DNA from: Rickettsiales bacterium
GTDB lineage: Bacteria > Pseudomonadota > Alphaproteobacteria > Rickettsiales > JABSSG01
Direction: 5' to 3'
Assembly: GCA_013214525.1 (NCBI GenBank)
Contig: JABSSG010000021.1
Coordinates: 1 to 56,327 of the forward strand
Length of the DNA: 56,327 bases
The position numbers and the translations under genes were made by a program. This document shows, piece by piece, positions 25,039 to 34,379 of this stretch. Each line of letters opens with the position of its first letter. The stretch's first letter is position 1. The notes under the pieces were generated by a model. It ran no database searches. It was not told where the DNA came from and was given only the letters and a program-made list of their open reading frames with translations.

Positions 25039-27651
25039 ATGAATGATAGTTATGCTCAGATAACTCTTGAGAATATGTGGATATCTGCTTCAGCAGGAAG
25101 TGGAAAAACAAAGGCTCTCACAGATAAGTTTTTAAAAATATTATTAACAGGTACACCTCCTAATAAAATCCTCTGTGTTACATTTACACGAGCTGCAGCC
25201 GCAGAGATGTTAAATAGAATTACTGAGGAGTTAACTGCTTGGGCAATTTGTAATGAAGAAGAGTTAGTAAAAAAACTCACCAATCTTATAGGGTATGCTC
25301 CAAAGCCGATACAAATGATTACTGCACGAAATTGTTTTGGAAAGTTTGTAGAAAATATTGGTGAAGTTAATATTGATACAATTCATGCATTCTGTCAGAA
25401 ACTAATTGAAAAATTCCCAGAAGAATGTGGCTTAGGGTTGGGATATCAATTAGCTGATGAGTATCTGATTAAAACAGTAATAGAAGAAGCAAAAATTTCT
25501 TTTTTAAATGATGATCCTATATTTTCAGATAAATCAATTCAATATTTGCTAACAAATCTTAGTGATAGCAAGCTTGATATCTTAATTAACAAAGTTCTAC
25601 AAATTCATAATCTTTCTCCTAAATTCTTTTCTGATAGAAGTAAGCTTACTAGGTATGTTGAAGATGTTCGTAGGGATCTTAAGCTCCCAGATAACTATTC
25701 TCAGGAGAGAGCGTTAGATTATGCAATAAATATAATAAAAGGAAAAATGCAAGAAGACCAAGCATTAACATTTTTGGTTACAAATGCACTTGAGAATACA
25801 ATGGTATTATCTGAAAAAGATAGGTTTGTGTGTATAAAAAATTTATTTCTTACTCAAAAAAATACTCCTAGAATTTCAGTTTTAAAGAAAGAACAAACAA
25901 CTGATAAATCAAGGATTTTAATTAATGAAATACAGAAATTGCTACTTTCTTATTTGGAAGAAGAGTCTGCATATAAAATTTATAAACAGACTTTTGGGTT
26001 TTTATCATTAGGGCATTTTTTCTTGTTTCATTATACAAAAACTAAAAATAAACATATGTTTTTAGACTATGGAGATATTATTCAAAAAGGGTTAGCATTG
26101 ATAAAATCAGGGGGAACATCTAATTATTTTCTATATCGTTTAAATGATAGGTTTCATCATATCTTAGTAGATGAAGCACAGGATTTAAATAAGATGCAGT
26201 GGGAATTTGTACAAACTTTGAGCAATGAATTCGTTTATAACTCTAATATGGAAGAAGTTAAATCGATATTTGTAGTAGGAGATCCTAAACAATCTATATA
26301 TAGTTTTCAAGGTAGCTCTCCTCTATTATTTGAACAAACTAAGCTAGAAGTCGAGCAATTAGCTAAGAATCACCAAATTAAAATTGCTACTTCATCATTA
26401 AATAAATCATTTCGTTCAGATCGTATAATTTTAGATTTTGTAGATCAGGTCTTTAAAGTTTTAAGAAAGAAAAATCCAGAATATTTTATAGAAAAAACCA
26501 ATCACATTGCGAACAAAAAGTTTAAAAATAGCTCTATAGAAATTTGGCCATTAATTTCAATTAAAAAAGATGAAGCTTCAAAGAAAGAAAATTATATCAT
26601 GAAGCTACAGACTATGAAAAAATATCAGGATATTCAAAGTCCTACTAAAATATTATCACAAAAAATTACCACACGAATAAAAGAACTCTTACAAGAAGGC
26701 TATCTTCCTTCAGACATCATGATATTAGTTCGAAAAAGATGTGTTTTAATGGAGCAAATAGTGATGTCTTTAAAAACAGAAAATATACCTATAAGTGGTG
26801 TAGATAGATTAATTTTAAACAAAAATTTAGCAGTCCAGGATCTTTTGTCTCTGGGTAGATTTTTGCTTTCTTCTTATGATGACTATAATCTTGCTTGTCT
26901 ACTAAAATCTCCTATTTTTTCAATATCAGAAGAGGAATTATTTGAACTATGTAATCGTGAAAAATTTTCGTTATGGGACAACATAAAACGTCAAGATAAA
27001 CCTTCATATAGGAAAATAGCTAAATTTCTGACAGACTTACTTGAACACAAATCTACCTATACACCTTATCAGTTTTTTTCTTATATACTTGATGTATTAA
27101 AATTTAGAACATCATTTTTATCTCACTTTGGTATGCATCTTAATGAAATTTTAGACGAATTTTTAAATGTTTGTTTTGATTTTGAAAGTAAACAATCAAT
27201 TTCGTTGTCTTTGTTTATAGATTGGTTTGCAAAGACACAAATAGAAATAAAACGAGATTCATATACAAGTGCGAATGAAATACGTCTAATGACAGTGCAT
27301 GCGGCTAAAGGGTTGCAGGCTAAAGTAGTAATTTTACCAGATACTACTTCTACACCACAATCTAATAGCAAACAAGATGGTGTGTTATTCAATGCTGCTA
27401 CAAGGAAATTACTGGCATATCAAGGAGCAACTAACCATTCTCTATGTAAAAATTTTCTTGATAAAGCTGAATTACAAACTTTACAGGAATATTATAGATT
27501 GCTTTATGTAGCTCTTACTAGAGCTGCAGAAAAATTGATTATTTGTGGTTGGTCTAATAGTGAGAATGTAAGTTCTAAAAGTTGGTACTTTCTACTACAA
27601 GAAACAGCACAAATTAATAAAACAATGTTGTTACAAAAAGCACATTGTTAA
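25039..27651 (+). CDS. AddA/RecB-like UvrD-family helicase lacking the nuclease domain
   Basis: Superfamily 1 DNA helicase. Motifs in order are SASAGSGKTKAL (Walker A, K23), TFTRAAAAEM (Ia), VDEAQDLNKMQW (II), VGDPKQSIYSFQGS (III), SFRSD (IV), MTVHAAKGLQAKVVILP (V) and LLYVALTRAAEKL (VI). The INVDTIHAFCQKLIEKFPEE segment points to AddA. At 870 residues it is about 200-300 shorter than usual AddA. It stops soon after motif VI, so the C-terminal RecB-type nuclease domain is absent, and no remnant is seen downstream. It may work with a separate nuclease (AddB-like) encoded elsewhere. Confidence 0.85.
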   Translation: MNDSYAQITLENMWISASAGSGKTKALTDKFLKILLTGTPPNKILCVTFTRAAAAEMLNRITEELTAWAICNEEELVKKLTNLIGYAPKPIQMITARNCFGKFVENIGEVNIDTIHAFCQKLIEKFPEECGLGLGYQLADEYLIKTVIEEAKISFLNDDPIFSDKSIQYLLTNLSDSKLDILINKVLQIHNLSPKFFSDRSKLTRYVEDVRRDLKLPDNYSQERALDYAINIIKGKMQEDQALTFLVTNALENTMVLSEKDRFVCIKNLFLTQKNTPRISVLKKEQTTDKSRILINEIQKLLLSYLEEESAYKIYKQTFGFLSLGHFFLFHYTKTKNKHMFLDYGDIIQKGLALIKSGGTSNYFLYRLNDRFHHILVDEAQDLNKMQWEFVQTLSNEFVYNSNMEEVKSIFVVGDPKQSIYSFQGSSPLLFEQTKLEVEQLAKNHQIKIATSSLNKSFRSDRIILDFVDQVFKVLRKKNPEYFIEKTNHIANKKFKNSSIEIWPLISIKKDEASKKENYIMKLQTMKKYQDIQSPTKILSQKITTRIKELLQEGYLPSDIMILVRKRCVLMEQIVMSLKTENIPISGVDRLILNKNLAVQDLLSLGRFLLSSYDDYNLACLLKSPIFSISEEELFELCNREKFSLWDNIKRQDKPSYRKIAKFLTDLLEHKSTYTPYQFFSYILDVLKFRTSFLSHFGMHLNEILDEFLNVCFDFESKQSISLSLFIDWFAKTQIEIKRDSYTSANEIRLMTVHAAKGLQAKVVILPDTTSTPQSNSKQDGVLFNAATRKLLAYQGATNHSLCKNFLDKAELQTLQEYYRLLYVALTRAAEKLIICGWSNSENVSSKSWYFLLQETAQINKTMLLQKAHC

Positions 27652-27682
27652 TTAGTATATGGTGTTACTTGTTTAAATTTGC

Positions 27683-27919
27683 TTAGTGTTTAGTATCGGA
27701 GAAAAAATATCCAACAGGCTTTTTAAAAACTTTAGCTACTAATGCAAGTCTTGAAGCTGCTATTCTATTAATGCCAAGTTCATATTTTTGACATTGTTGA
27801 TGGGTAACTCCTATTTTACTACCTAATTCTTGCCTAGACATTTTTGCTTTTAATCTTAGTTCAGCAAGTTTTTTTCCTATAGATTGATCTATTGAGTTAG
27901 CTTTTTTAGTTTGCGACAT
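27683..27919 (-). CDS. small XRE-family transcriptional regulator
   Basis: The 78 residues are almost entirely one Cro/CI-type helix-turn-helix domain: IGKKLAELRLKAKMSRQELGSKIGVTHQQCQKYELGINRIAASRL, here broken for reading as IGKKLAELRLKAKMSRQELG then SKIGVTHQQCQKYELG. A short tail KKPVGYFFSDT follows. Similar small regulators with the QCQKYE recognition helix are widespread in Rickettsiales. Targets are unknown. It converges with the AddA-like gene and diverges from the HIT gene with about 170 nt between them, so it may regulate itself or the HIT gene. Confidence 0.87.
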   Translation of the reverse strand: MSQTKKANSIDQSIGKKLAELRLKAKMSRQELGSKIGVTHQQCQKYELGINRIAASRLALVAKVFKKPVGYFFSDTKH

Positions 27920-28090
27920 GTATTGTTTGATATTAAGTGTTAAAAATAATTACTAATTAATATAAATAATTTTTGTGTAAAATGCAACATATTTTCATTA
28001 TAAATGTTACAAAGATACTCATCTTTCTTAAAATATTGTAATCTTCAAATACGAGAAGTATATTTATTACACTTTAATTGGGTTGTCTAT

Positions 28091-28429
28091 ATGTATGATA
28101 ATGAGAATGTTTTTGCAAAAATTATAAAAGGAGAATTAACTTCTAAAAAGATTTATGAAGATGATCATGTGTTATGTTTTGAAGATATAGCAAAATCAGC
28201 TCCTACGCATTGGCTAGTGATTCCTAAGGGCAAATATACTGATTTTAGTGATTTTACAACACATGCTTCAGCAAAAGAAGTAGCCCATTTTTTTCAAACC
28301 ATTGCAAAAATATTAAATAAGCATGGTTTAGATAAAACTGGATATAAATTATTAATGAATACAGGCAAAGATAGCGGACAATTAGTATTCCATTTTCATG
28401 TGCATATACTCAGCAATAAGAATACGTAA
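28091..28429 (+). CDS. HIT-family nucleotide-binding protein
   Basis: Histidine-triad protein of 112 residues from ATG 28091. The frame is open further upstream to 28004, but the added residues do not look like family sequence. Segments NVFAKIIKGELTSKKIYEDD and CFEDIAKSAPTHWLVIPKG, plus the triad HFHVHIL at the C-terminus, identify it. HIT proteins of the HinT branch hydrolyse nucleoside phosphoramidates and dinucleotides. The distal end lacks the usual residues after the triad (GG..LG), with only six residues remaining. It is still within the range for the family. Confidence 0.92.
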   Translation: MYDNENVFAKIIKGELTSKKIYEDDHVLCFEDIAKSAPTHWLVIPKGKYTDFSDFTTHASAKEVAHFFQTIAKILNKHGLDKTGYKLLMNTGKDSGQLVFHFHVHILSNKNT

Positions 28430-28595
28430 TAATTATTTGTCAAACTTCTCAGAGAAAAACTCAATTTAGGTTCTTGAGTTCCTTGTGTTGAAGTGATGAG
28501 GGGGGATGTTCATGAAGTGAATTGTAGAATAAAATGATCATTTTTTGCCGTAGTACATAAAAAAGTATTCTCAAACCAAATACTTACTAAATATT

Positions 28596-29030
28596 ATGAT
28601 AGCAATACCAGGCTGGCTAGTTTCTCTGTTAACGTTTCCAGGCGTTATTGTTCATGTGCTTGCTTATAGATTATTTTGTAATTTTGCAAAAATTCCTTTC
28701 TAATATCAATTGCTCCTTTAATTGTAAATACAGTACTTTGTATGTTAATAACACATCTGTCCTATTCTTTATTTTGGATTTTTGGTGTTCTGGGTTGGGT
28801 TCTCTATAGGTATGCATGCATTTCCAAGTAATGAAACTGTAAAAAATTTTCTCCAAGCAGTCAAAAATTCAAGACGAGGTGGAGTGTTACTGTTTTTTGC
28901 AAGAATTTTCTATGTTCTGTTAAGAGTAGCAAACGTACTAAGTTTTCTTTGGTTTGATGCAATTTATGCTTTTATAATTAGTGTATTATTACCCTTGTTA
29001 ATCAGAAAAATGATTGTAGGGATTGTGTAG
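28596..29030 (+). pseudogene. remnant of a multi-pass membrane protein resembling a DUF3267-type metalloprotease
   Basis: Three pieces in different frames can be read. 28596-28685 gives MIAIPGWLVSLLTFPGVIVH and on to IPF-stop. About 28698-28785 gives IAPLIVNTVLCMLITHL. 28782-29030 gives FWVGFSIGMHAFPSNETVKN and two further hydrophobic segments. Together they recall proteins beginning with PGWL-SLLTFPGVIVHE-AH, in which the HExxH-like zinc motif sits after VIVH. Here that motif reads VHVLAY, so both the Glu and the second His are gone, and the middle part between the first two pieces is missing. The resemblance is from memory of the family, but the frame breaks are certain. Confidence 0.7.
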
Positions 29031-29172
29031 AAGAACTTATTTATTTAAATAATGCTATATTAGTATAGGAGTTCATCAAAAGTGAGGGCTAAGAGTTAAT
29101 TTATTTTCATTATTAGGAGTTCCATAAGAAACCTATTTGTTAAACTCACTCTTGAGTTTTTGCTACATTATA

Positions 29173-29193
29173 ATGGGTCTTAACAAGACCCAT
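29173..29193 (-). terminator. hairpin immediately downstream of tRNA-Thr
   Basis: A 9-bp perfect stem with a 3-nt loop (ATGGGTCTT-AAC-AAGACCCAT read on the plus strand) begins at the CCA end of the tRNA gene. No strong T-run follows on the minus strand, so it may be a weak terminator or a 3'-processing signal. Confidence 0.5.
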
Positions 29194-29267
29194 GGTGCCG
29201 CCAGCAAGAATTGAACTTGCGACCTCATCATTACCAATGATGCGTTCTGCCACTGAACTATGGCGGC
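29193..29267 (-). tRNA. tRNA-Thr (anticodon GGT)
   Basis: Folded by eye on the minus strand: acceptor stem GCCGCCA/TGGCGGC, D-arm with AGTTCAGTGGC, anticodon stem CATCA/TGATG around loop TTGGTAA (anticodon GGU, threonine ACC/ACU), T-arm with GTTCAATTC. The discriminator is A and the CCA end is encoded. It is a single tRNA gene in an otherwise non-coding stretch between the metalloprotease remnant and a palindromic repeat. Confidence 0.95.
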
Positions 29268-29288
29268 GGTACTCAACTTCTATAATCA

Positions 29289-29455
29289 TATACTAATCGT
29301 ACTTGAAAAGCCCTAGATTTTAAGAAAGAAAATTGAGTTAATATCAAGTATAAAAATACGAGAATATTGAACATATTCAAGGCATTTTTATACGAAGATA
29401 ATAATTAAATTTTCAAAATTAAAAATAGGGATCTTTAAGTACGATTGGTATATAC
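29289..29455. repeat. palindromic intergenic repeat, family B, copy 3 (about 167 bp)
   Basis: The left arm TATACTAATCGTACTTGAAA continues with AGCCCTAGATTTTAA. The complement of the right end reads TATACCAATCGTACTTAAAG, then ATCCCTATTTTT. The two arms are inverted copies across about 100 nt. This is the most complete and symmetrical copy in the window. It lies between tRNA-Thr and dcd. Confidence 0.78.
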
Positions 29456-29541
29456 TAATAAAGTCAATTTATTTAATTCCAACTAGGCATAATAAGGAAA
29501 TCATGCTACTCTGTAATATAATAACTTAATTAAAATGAAAT

Positions 29542-30111
29542 ATGACTATATTGTCAGACAAAAGTATTTTAGATCTTGTAAAAACTCAAAAAATGATTGC
29601 TCCATTTGCAGAAAAACAAATTAATAGATCAGAAGTGAATACTAAGATTATTTCTTATGGTTTATCATCCTATGGTTATGATGCTCGTGTAGCTAATGAG
29701 TTTAAGATTTTTACAAATGTAGACTCAGCAATTGTAGATCCAAAAAATTTTGTTACTAATAGTTTTGTAAATAGAACTAAGGATGTTTGCACTATACCAC
29801 CTAATAGCTTTGTGCTAGCTCGTACTGTTGAATATTTTAGAATTCCGAAAGATGTTCTTGTTATATGTGTTGGTAAGTCCACTTATGCGAGATGTGGTAT
29901 TATAGTTAATGTTACTCCGCTAGAACCAGAATGGGAAGGATATGTTACTTTAGAATTTTCAAATACAACACCATTACCAGCAAAGGTTTATGCCAATGAA
30001 GGAGCATGTCAATTTTTGTTTTTAAAAGGAGACAAAGAATGCTTAACGTCTTATAAAGATAAAGCTGGTAAATACATGAAGCAACGCGGTGTCACTTTAC
30101 CTGTGATTTAG
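29542..30111 (+). CDS. dcd: dCTP deaminase
   Basis: Deaminates dCTP to dUTP, the substrate for dUTPase (dut at the left of the window), supplying dUMP for thymidylate. The 189 residues show the typical [57 protein letters not shown] (with the catalytic Glu) and [20 protein letters not shown]. Length and the C-terminal [11 protein letters not shown] are normal. It stands alone. Confidence 0.97.
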   Translation: MTILSDKSILDLVKTQKMIAPFAEKQINRSEVNTKIISYGLSSYGYDARVANEFKIFTNVDSAIVDPKNFVTNSFVNRTKDVCTIPPNSFVLARTVEYFRIPKDVLVICVGKSTYARCGIIVNVTPLEPEWEGYVTLEFSNTTPLPAKVYANEGACQFLFLKGDKECLTSYKDKAGKYMKQRGVTLPVI

Positions 30112-30226
30112 GAAGGTCTTATATAAAATTAAAGTGTTTTTAAGGTTAATGTCTATTATATCCATTATGTTATTAATAACGCTAGATGTTGAATTATAAC
30201 TTATATTTTAGTAATTTACAGAATAA

Positions 30227-30936
30227 ATGAAGAATATGACAGAGCATGCATCAATTAGCGAGTTTAACGCACAACTAAACCAATGGATTATTTCACAAGG
30301 AACTGACAAAAGTAATTTATTGAGTATGCAATGCTACAATATTTCTATAGGAGGGGAGAATACATGTATAGCAAGAGATTCTTCTATGGGTAAGTATGTT
30401 ATAGAATATATAAATATAGATATCGCTAAAAATGGTGTTACACAATCAGAGCAACAATATTATGATATTCTTAAAGCACCGATAATAGCAATTTTAGTTG
30501 GAACAAGCTTTATATATGGTGGTCTAAGTATAAGTTTGGTTGTATCATCACTTTATGTATAGGTGATTATTATTATAGTGGAAATATAAGTAAGTGTGTT
30601 GTAAGTACACTACTAGCAATTGGAGCAATTACCATTTATAACAACTATCAAGAAATTAATGATTTAACACAGGGGAATAATCTTTTAGGAGAATTTATTA
30701 ATGATTTTGAAGGAGTGATTGAACAATCTATTAAGGCAGAAGATGTTCAAGTAAAATCGCAACAATTTATATCTTGGTTGGAAGCTGAATTGTTTGAGTA
30801 TAATATTCATGTAAATTATGTAGTAGATGTGTTAGGTGCAGAAGGTTTTGCTAGTTTTATAGATGATGTGACTAAACACTACTACGGAACTGACAAAGGA
30901 TTGGGGGAATTAATTGATACTTATGGAATTTTATAA
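30227..30936 (+). pseudogene. hypothetical two-TM protein split by a frameshift
   Basis: A frame starting at 30227 gives 111 residues ending in a hydrophobic helix (APIIAILVGTSFIYGGLSIS) and stops at 30562. The -1 frame is open through the junction from before 30490 and runs to 30936. It gives a second hydrophobic segment (CVVSTLLAIGAITIY) and a C-terminal domain ending in GLGELIDTYGIL. Joined, they make one protein of about 235 residues with two membrane helices and soluble ends. A start for the second part alone would be the weak GTG at 30715. A decayed gene or a single-base assembly error are both possible. I do not recognise the family. Confidence 0.6.
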
Positions 30937-30940
30937 GTTT

Positions 30941-31207
30941 TTACATTTTAAGGGATTTGCTGTAGGAATAGCCAATAGTTTTGTAAGGTGCTATTTTAAT
31001 TGATTTGCCTGTAGTTGGGTGGCGTAATATTTTTTCTTTTCTTGTTTTACAAAAAAATTTCCCAAAACCTCTTATCTCAGCAGACTTGTTTTCTAAGATA
31101 CCACTAGAAATTTCATGTATTATTAAATCTACTATTTTAGAGATTAAGGGATGAGTAAGCGTATTATTTTTATAATAAAGTAATCTAATTAATTGGCTTT
31201 TTGTCAT
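30941..31207 (-). CDS. ihfB: integration host factor beta-type / HU-family DNA-binding protein
   Basis: Small DNA-bending protein of 88 residues. It begins TKSQLIRLLYYKNN, has the dimer core IVDLIIHEISSGI, then the beta-arm EIRGFGKFFCKTRKEKILRHPTTGK with the proline that intercalates DNA. The sppA-himD neighbourhood (4-nt overlap with sppA) is the order seen for ihfB in Rickettsia and other alphaproteobacteria. IHF-beta is preferred over HU for this reason. It is the last gene of the rpsA-sppA-ihfB group. Confidence 0.88.
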   Translation of the reverse strand: MTKSQLIRLLYYKNNTLTHPLISKIVDLIIHEISSGILENKSAEIRGFGKFFCKTRKEKILRHPTTGKSIKIAPYKTIGYSYSKSLKM

Positions 31208-32109
31208 GTTTTTTGTGCACTACCTAGCAGAAGTTTTAATAAATCTTTTAAGCCTATAATTGCCGACTTTAAATCATCTAAAGGGAAGATTGTTTTAATT
31301 CCTCTAGGTTTTAATAAAGAAACTCCTTTTATCTTTAGTTTTTTTAGAGTGGTATCTTTTGAACTTAACCACTCAAAAGCTTCTTTCTCTGCACCTATTT
31401 GATCAATGAGTCCAGCATCAAAAGCTTGTGATCCTGTTAATATTCGTCCATCTGCTATAGTCATAAGTTTTTGTTTAGAAAATTTTCTATGTTTGACTAC
31501 TAGATTGAAAAACATATTATATTGATCTTCTAATAAAGAATTAATCATAGCTTCAGACTCTTTGTTAATAGGTCCATTAAAAGGTAAAGGTTCAGATTTT
31601 AATTTACCTTTTTTAAGCACAATAAAATTCACTCCTATCTTTTTTGCTAACTCACTAAATTCTGGTGATATAAATAAAGCACCGATAGAAGCTGTAATTG
31701 TTGAATTTCTTGCAATAATATGGCTTGCTCCTAGAGATGCCATATATCCTGCTGATGCAGCTACTGTTCCCATTACAACTACAACAGGCTTTTTCTTGTT
31801 AATATCATATATAGAATGATATAAGCTTTCACCACCATAAGTAGTCCCACCTGGACTGCTTATATGAAAAATTACTGCTTTAATTTTTGGATTATTTGCT
31901 ATTTTAGCTAACCCTTGCTCTCTTATAGGGTCTTCAAAGATTTCTCCCCTAATATATACACGTGCTATATATGGATTGCTTGTGGGTTGTATTATTTTGG
32001 AGTATCCTACAAATAATATCACAATAATTAGTGCTATTACTGCGATTCTCCAGATAAAAAGTTGCTTACTTAGAAATTTCTTTGCTAAAATTTGATCGGA
32101 AGTTCCCAT
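31204..32109 (-). CDS. sppA: signal peptide peptidase SppA, 36K type
   Basis: Membrane serine peptidase that degrades cleaved signal peptides. It has 301 residues, an N-terminal TM segment (IAVIALIIVILFVGYSKI) and a single ClpP-like domain. ISSPGGTTYGGESLYHSI and VAASAGYMASLGA contain the SppA signature, the latter with the catalytic Ser. The general-base Lys is probably the one in the KKGKLKSEPLPF region. This is the short bacterial form, about half the length of E. coli SppA. It starts 55 nt after the rpsA stop and overlaps ihfB. Confidence 0.94.
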   Translation of the reverse strand: MGTSDQILAKKFLSKQLFIWRIAVIALIIVILFVGYSKIIQPTSNPYIARVYIRGEIFEDPIREQGLAKIANNPKIKAVIFHISSPGGTTYGGESLYHSIYDINKKKPVVVVMGTVAASAGYMASLGASHIIARNSTITASIGALFISPEFSELAKKIGVNFIVLKKGKLKSEPLPFNGPINKESEAMINSLLEDQYNMFFNLVVKHRKFSKQKLMTIADGRILTGSQAFDAGLIDQIGAEKEAFEWLSSKDTTLKKLKIKGVSLLKPRGIKTIFPLDDLKSAIIGLKDLLKLLLGSAQKT

Positions 32110-32133
32110 ATGTCACCCTCTTTGTTTTCAAAT

Positions 32134-32164
32134 TTAAAAATCGATATTTTCAGGTATGATTATA
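32134..32164. repeat. half-copy of palindromic repeat family B
   Basis: AAAAATCGATATTTTCAGGT followed by ATGATTATA matches one arm of the family (complement TATAATCATACCTGAAAATA). It fills the short gap between rpsA and sppA and touches the rpsA stop codon. Confidence 0.55.
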
Positions 32165-34108
32165 CTACTTCTTGGATTTATCACTATCTGATTTATTCTC
32201 TTCTTTTGTTTTATTTGTTTTAGCGTTAGTATCTTCAGTTTCTTTTGAATCAGTTTCCGAAGATACTTTGCTTTTAGTTTCTTTATTGCTTTCCTCTATT
32301 GTCTTGCTTTTTTTTGGTTTACTTGTTTTAGTGCTAGATGGCTCTTTTTTTGAAGATTTTGAGTTTTTATTGACATCTTCATCAGCAATATTGATAGCTT
32401 TTCCTAGTATATCACCTAAGCTAGCCCCACTGCTTACTGATCCATATTCTGAAATTTTTTGTTTTTGCTCGTCTATTTCTAAAGCACGTATTGATAGAGT
32501 AATATTTCTATTAAGTTTGTCTAGTTTAACTACTTTTGCATCGATACGATCACCAACAGAAAATCTATCAGGACGTTGTTCCATTTTATCACTTGATAAA
32601 TCTGATCTAGAGATGAAAGTTTCAATATCTTTACTTATTTCAACAGTAAGACCACTATTTGCAACAGATTTTACAGTACAAGTTACAACAGAACCACGCT
32701 TAATATCTTTGAAAGTTTCTTCGAATGGATCTAATTCTAAATGTTTTATACCTAAACTTATACGTGATTTTTCTAGGTCTATAGTAAGAACAACAGCTTT
32801 TATGTCGTCACCAACATTGTATTTTTGCATTGCTTTTTTAGGAGCTTCAGTCCAAGAGATATCACTTGAATGTACTACACCTTCTAAGTTTTCTCCAAAA
32901 CTTACAACAATTCCTGTTTTTAATATGCTTGCAACTTTTCCTTCAATAACAGTACTAACCGGATATTTATCTTCAATATCTTTCCAGATGCTGTCTGTGC
33001 ATTGTTTGATACCAAGACTGATCCGATGTTTTTCAATGTCTACATCTAAAATTACAAATTCTACTTCCTGTCCCTCTTTGAATAACTTATTAGGATGTAC
33101 ATTTGGTTTTACCCAACTTAGTTCTGAAAGATACACTAATCCTTCCACGCCAGGTTCTAATTCAACAAATATACCATAATCAGCTATGCTAGTGATTTTT
33201 CCTTTCATTTTAGTTCCAACAGGATATTTTTCTGCAAGCCCTTCCCATGGGTTTTTTTCAAGTTGTTTCATACCCAAAGAAATCCTGCTTGTTTCTTTGT
33301 CATATTTAATAACTTTAACTTTAACTTTTTGACCAATTGATAAAACTTCTGATGGGTGAGCAATTCTATTCCATGCTATATCTGTTAAATGAAGTAGCCC
33401 ATCTATATTGTTGCCAAGATCTATAAAACCACCATAGTTAGTAACATTTTTAACAATGCCTTCTAGTTCTTGTCCTACTTTTATTTGGGAAAGCAATTCT
33501 TGTTTTTCTTCTTTTCTCGACTCTTCAAGGATAGCTTTACGTGATACTATTATATTGCCTTGTTGGTCATCTATTTTTAGAACAATAAAAGGTTGTTCTA
33601 CACCAATTAACGGCGAAATATCTTTAATAGGCCTTACATCTACTTGACTACCAGGTAGAAAGGCTATTATACCTTTTAGGTCTACCATTAGTCCTCCCTT
33701 AACTCTACCTACTATAATACCATCTACAGGAGTTTTATTAGTCATTGCTTCTCGCAAAAACTTCCAACCAATCTCTTTGACAGCTTTTTCTCTACTTAAT
33801 ACTAAATTTCCATATCTATTTTCATAAGACTGAATATATACATCTATTTCTTCACCAATTTTTACATCTTGAATCTTACCACTTTGAACAAATTCTCTAA
33901 TTGGGATTCTGCCTTCATCTTTCATTCCTATATCTACGGTGACTGATTCCTTATCCATAGAAGTTATAATACCTTTTACAACAGCCCCTTCTTTCTTATC
34001 TTGCATTTTGTTGAGGTTATCAAATAATTTAGCAAAATCACCTACATTTGGGACTTCATGGTTATTGCCGTTAGACTCATGTGTTGGTTTGTAAGATTCA
34101 GTATTCAT
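32165..34108 (-). CDS. rpsA: 30S ribosomal protein S1
   Basis: RNA-binding protein that brings mRNA to the 30S subunit. Six S1/OB-fold repeats can be counted: starting near VVKGIITSMDKESVTVDIG, VDGIIVGRVKGGLMVDL, LEGIVKNVTNYGGFIDLG, MKGKITSIADYGIFVELE, IEGKVASILKTGIVVSFG and VTCTVKSVANSGLTVEIS. The first two are the divergent ribosome-binding ones. At 647 residues it is longer than E. coli S1 (557) because of a C-terminal tail of about 90 residues that is Lys/Ser/Glu/Thr-rich and low-complexity. It follows cmk on the minus strand but is separated from it by two repeats. Confidence 0.97.
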   Translation of the reverse strand: MNTESYKPTHESNGNNHEVPNVGDFAKLFDNLNKMQDKKEGAVVKGIITSMDKESVTVDIGMKDEGRIPIREFVQSGKIQDVKIGEEIDVYIQSYENRYGNLVLSREKAVKEIGWKFLREAMTNKTPVDGIIVGRVKGGLMVDLKGIIAFLPGSQVDVRPIKDISPLIGVEQPFIVLKIDDQQGNIIVSRKAILEESRKEEKQELLSQIKVGQELEGIVKNVTNYGGFIDLGNNIDGLLHLTDIAWNRIAHPSEVLSIGQKVKVKVIKYDKETSRISLGMKQLEKNPWEGLAEKYPVGTKMKGKITSIADYGIFVELEPGVEGLVYLSELSWVKPNVHPNKLFKEGQEVEFVILDVDIEKHRISLGIKQCTDSIWKDIEDKYPVSTVIEGKVASILKTGIVVSFGENLEGVVHSSDISWTEAPKKAMQKYNVGDDIKAVVLTIDLEKSRISLGIKHLELDPFEETFKDIKRGSVVTCTVKSVANSGLTVEISKDIETFISRSDLSSDKMEQRPDRFSVGDRIDAKVVKLDKLNRNITLSIRALEIDEQKQKISEYGSVSSGASLGDILGKAINIADEDVNKNSKSSKKEPSSTKTSKPKKSKTIEESNKETKSKVSSETDSKETEDTNAKTNKTKEENKSDSDKSKK

Positions 34109-34143
34109 TAATTATATTGGTTAATTAGAAATTTAACTATATT

Positions 34144-34253
34144 CATTATACCTGAAAATACCGATTTTTAAACTTATCTTCATGGAAACGAGGATCTATA
34201 AAACTTCTATTTTCTTTTTTAAAATCTCGGACTTTTCAAGTACAATAGTATAG
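34144..34253. repeat. palindromic intergenic repeat, family B, copy 4 (about 110 bp)
   Basis: The left arm is ATTATACCTGAAAATACCGA and the right arm ends CTCGGACTTTTCAAGTACAA, its approximate inverse. Between them is CTTCATGGAAACGAGGATCT, reminiscent of the hairpin core of copy 2. It sits just upstream of rpsA and may contain or displace its promoter. Confidence 0.65.
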
Positions 34254-34295
34254 AGTTATACTTTTCCGTGATGATTGTCAATTTTTTTCTCTATT

Positions 34296-34379
34296 AACCT
34301 CAGTTGTGAGTTAGGAAGATTTTAGATTTTTAGAATATTAGGCAAAGATATAATATTTCTTTAATTCATAATTGAGGTT
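34296..34379. repeat. internally deleted MITE-like element, copy 5 (84 bp)
   Basis: The left end AACCTCAGTTGTGAGTTAGG runs into AAGATTTTAGATTTTTAGAA, the reverse of the right-end interior of the other copies. The right end is TTAATTCATAATTGAGGTT. Most of the interior is missing. The right end overlaps the cmk gene: its last codons (TSIMN-stop) are read from this terminal repeat. Confidence 0.75.

Noticed and set aside
32172-33179. 335-residue plus-strand ORF opposite rpsA
   Set aside because: It lies wholly antisense to a clear S1 gene, is made of Ser/Leu-rich sequence expected from the complement of Lys/Glu/Asp codons, and shows no domain.
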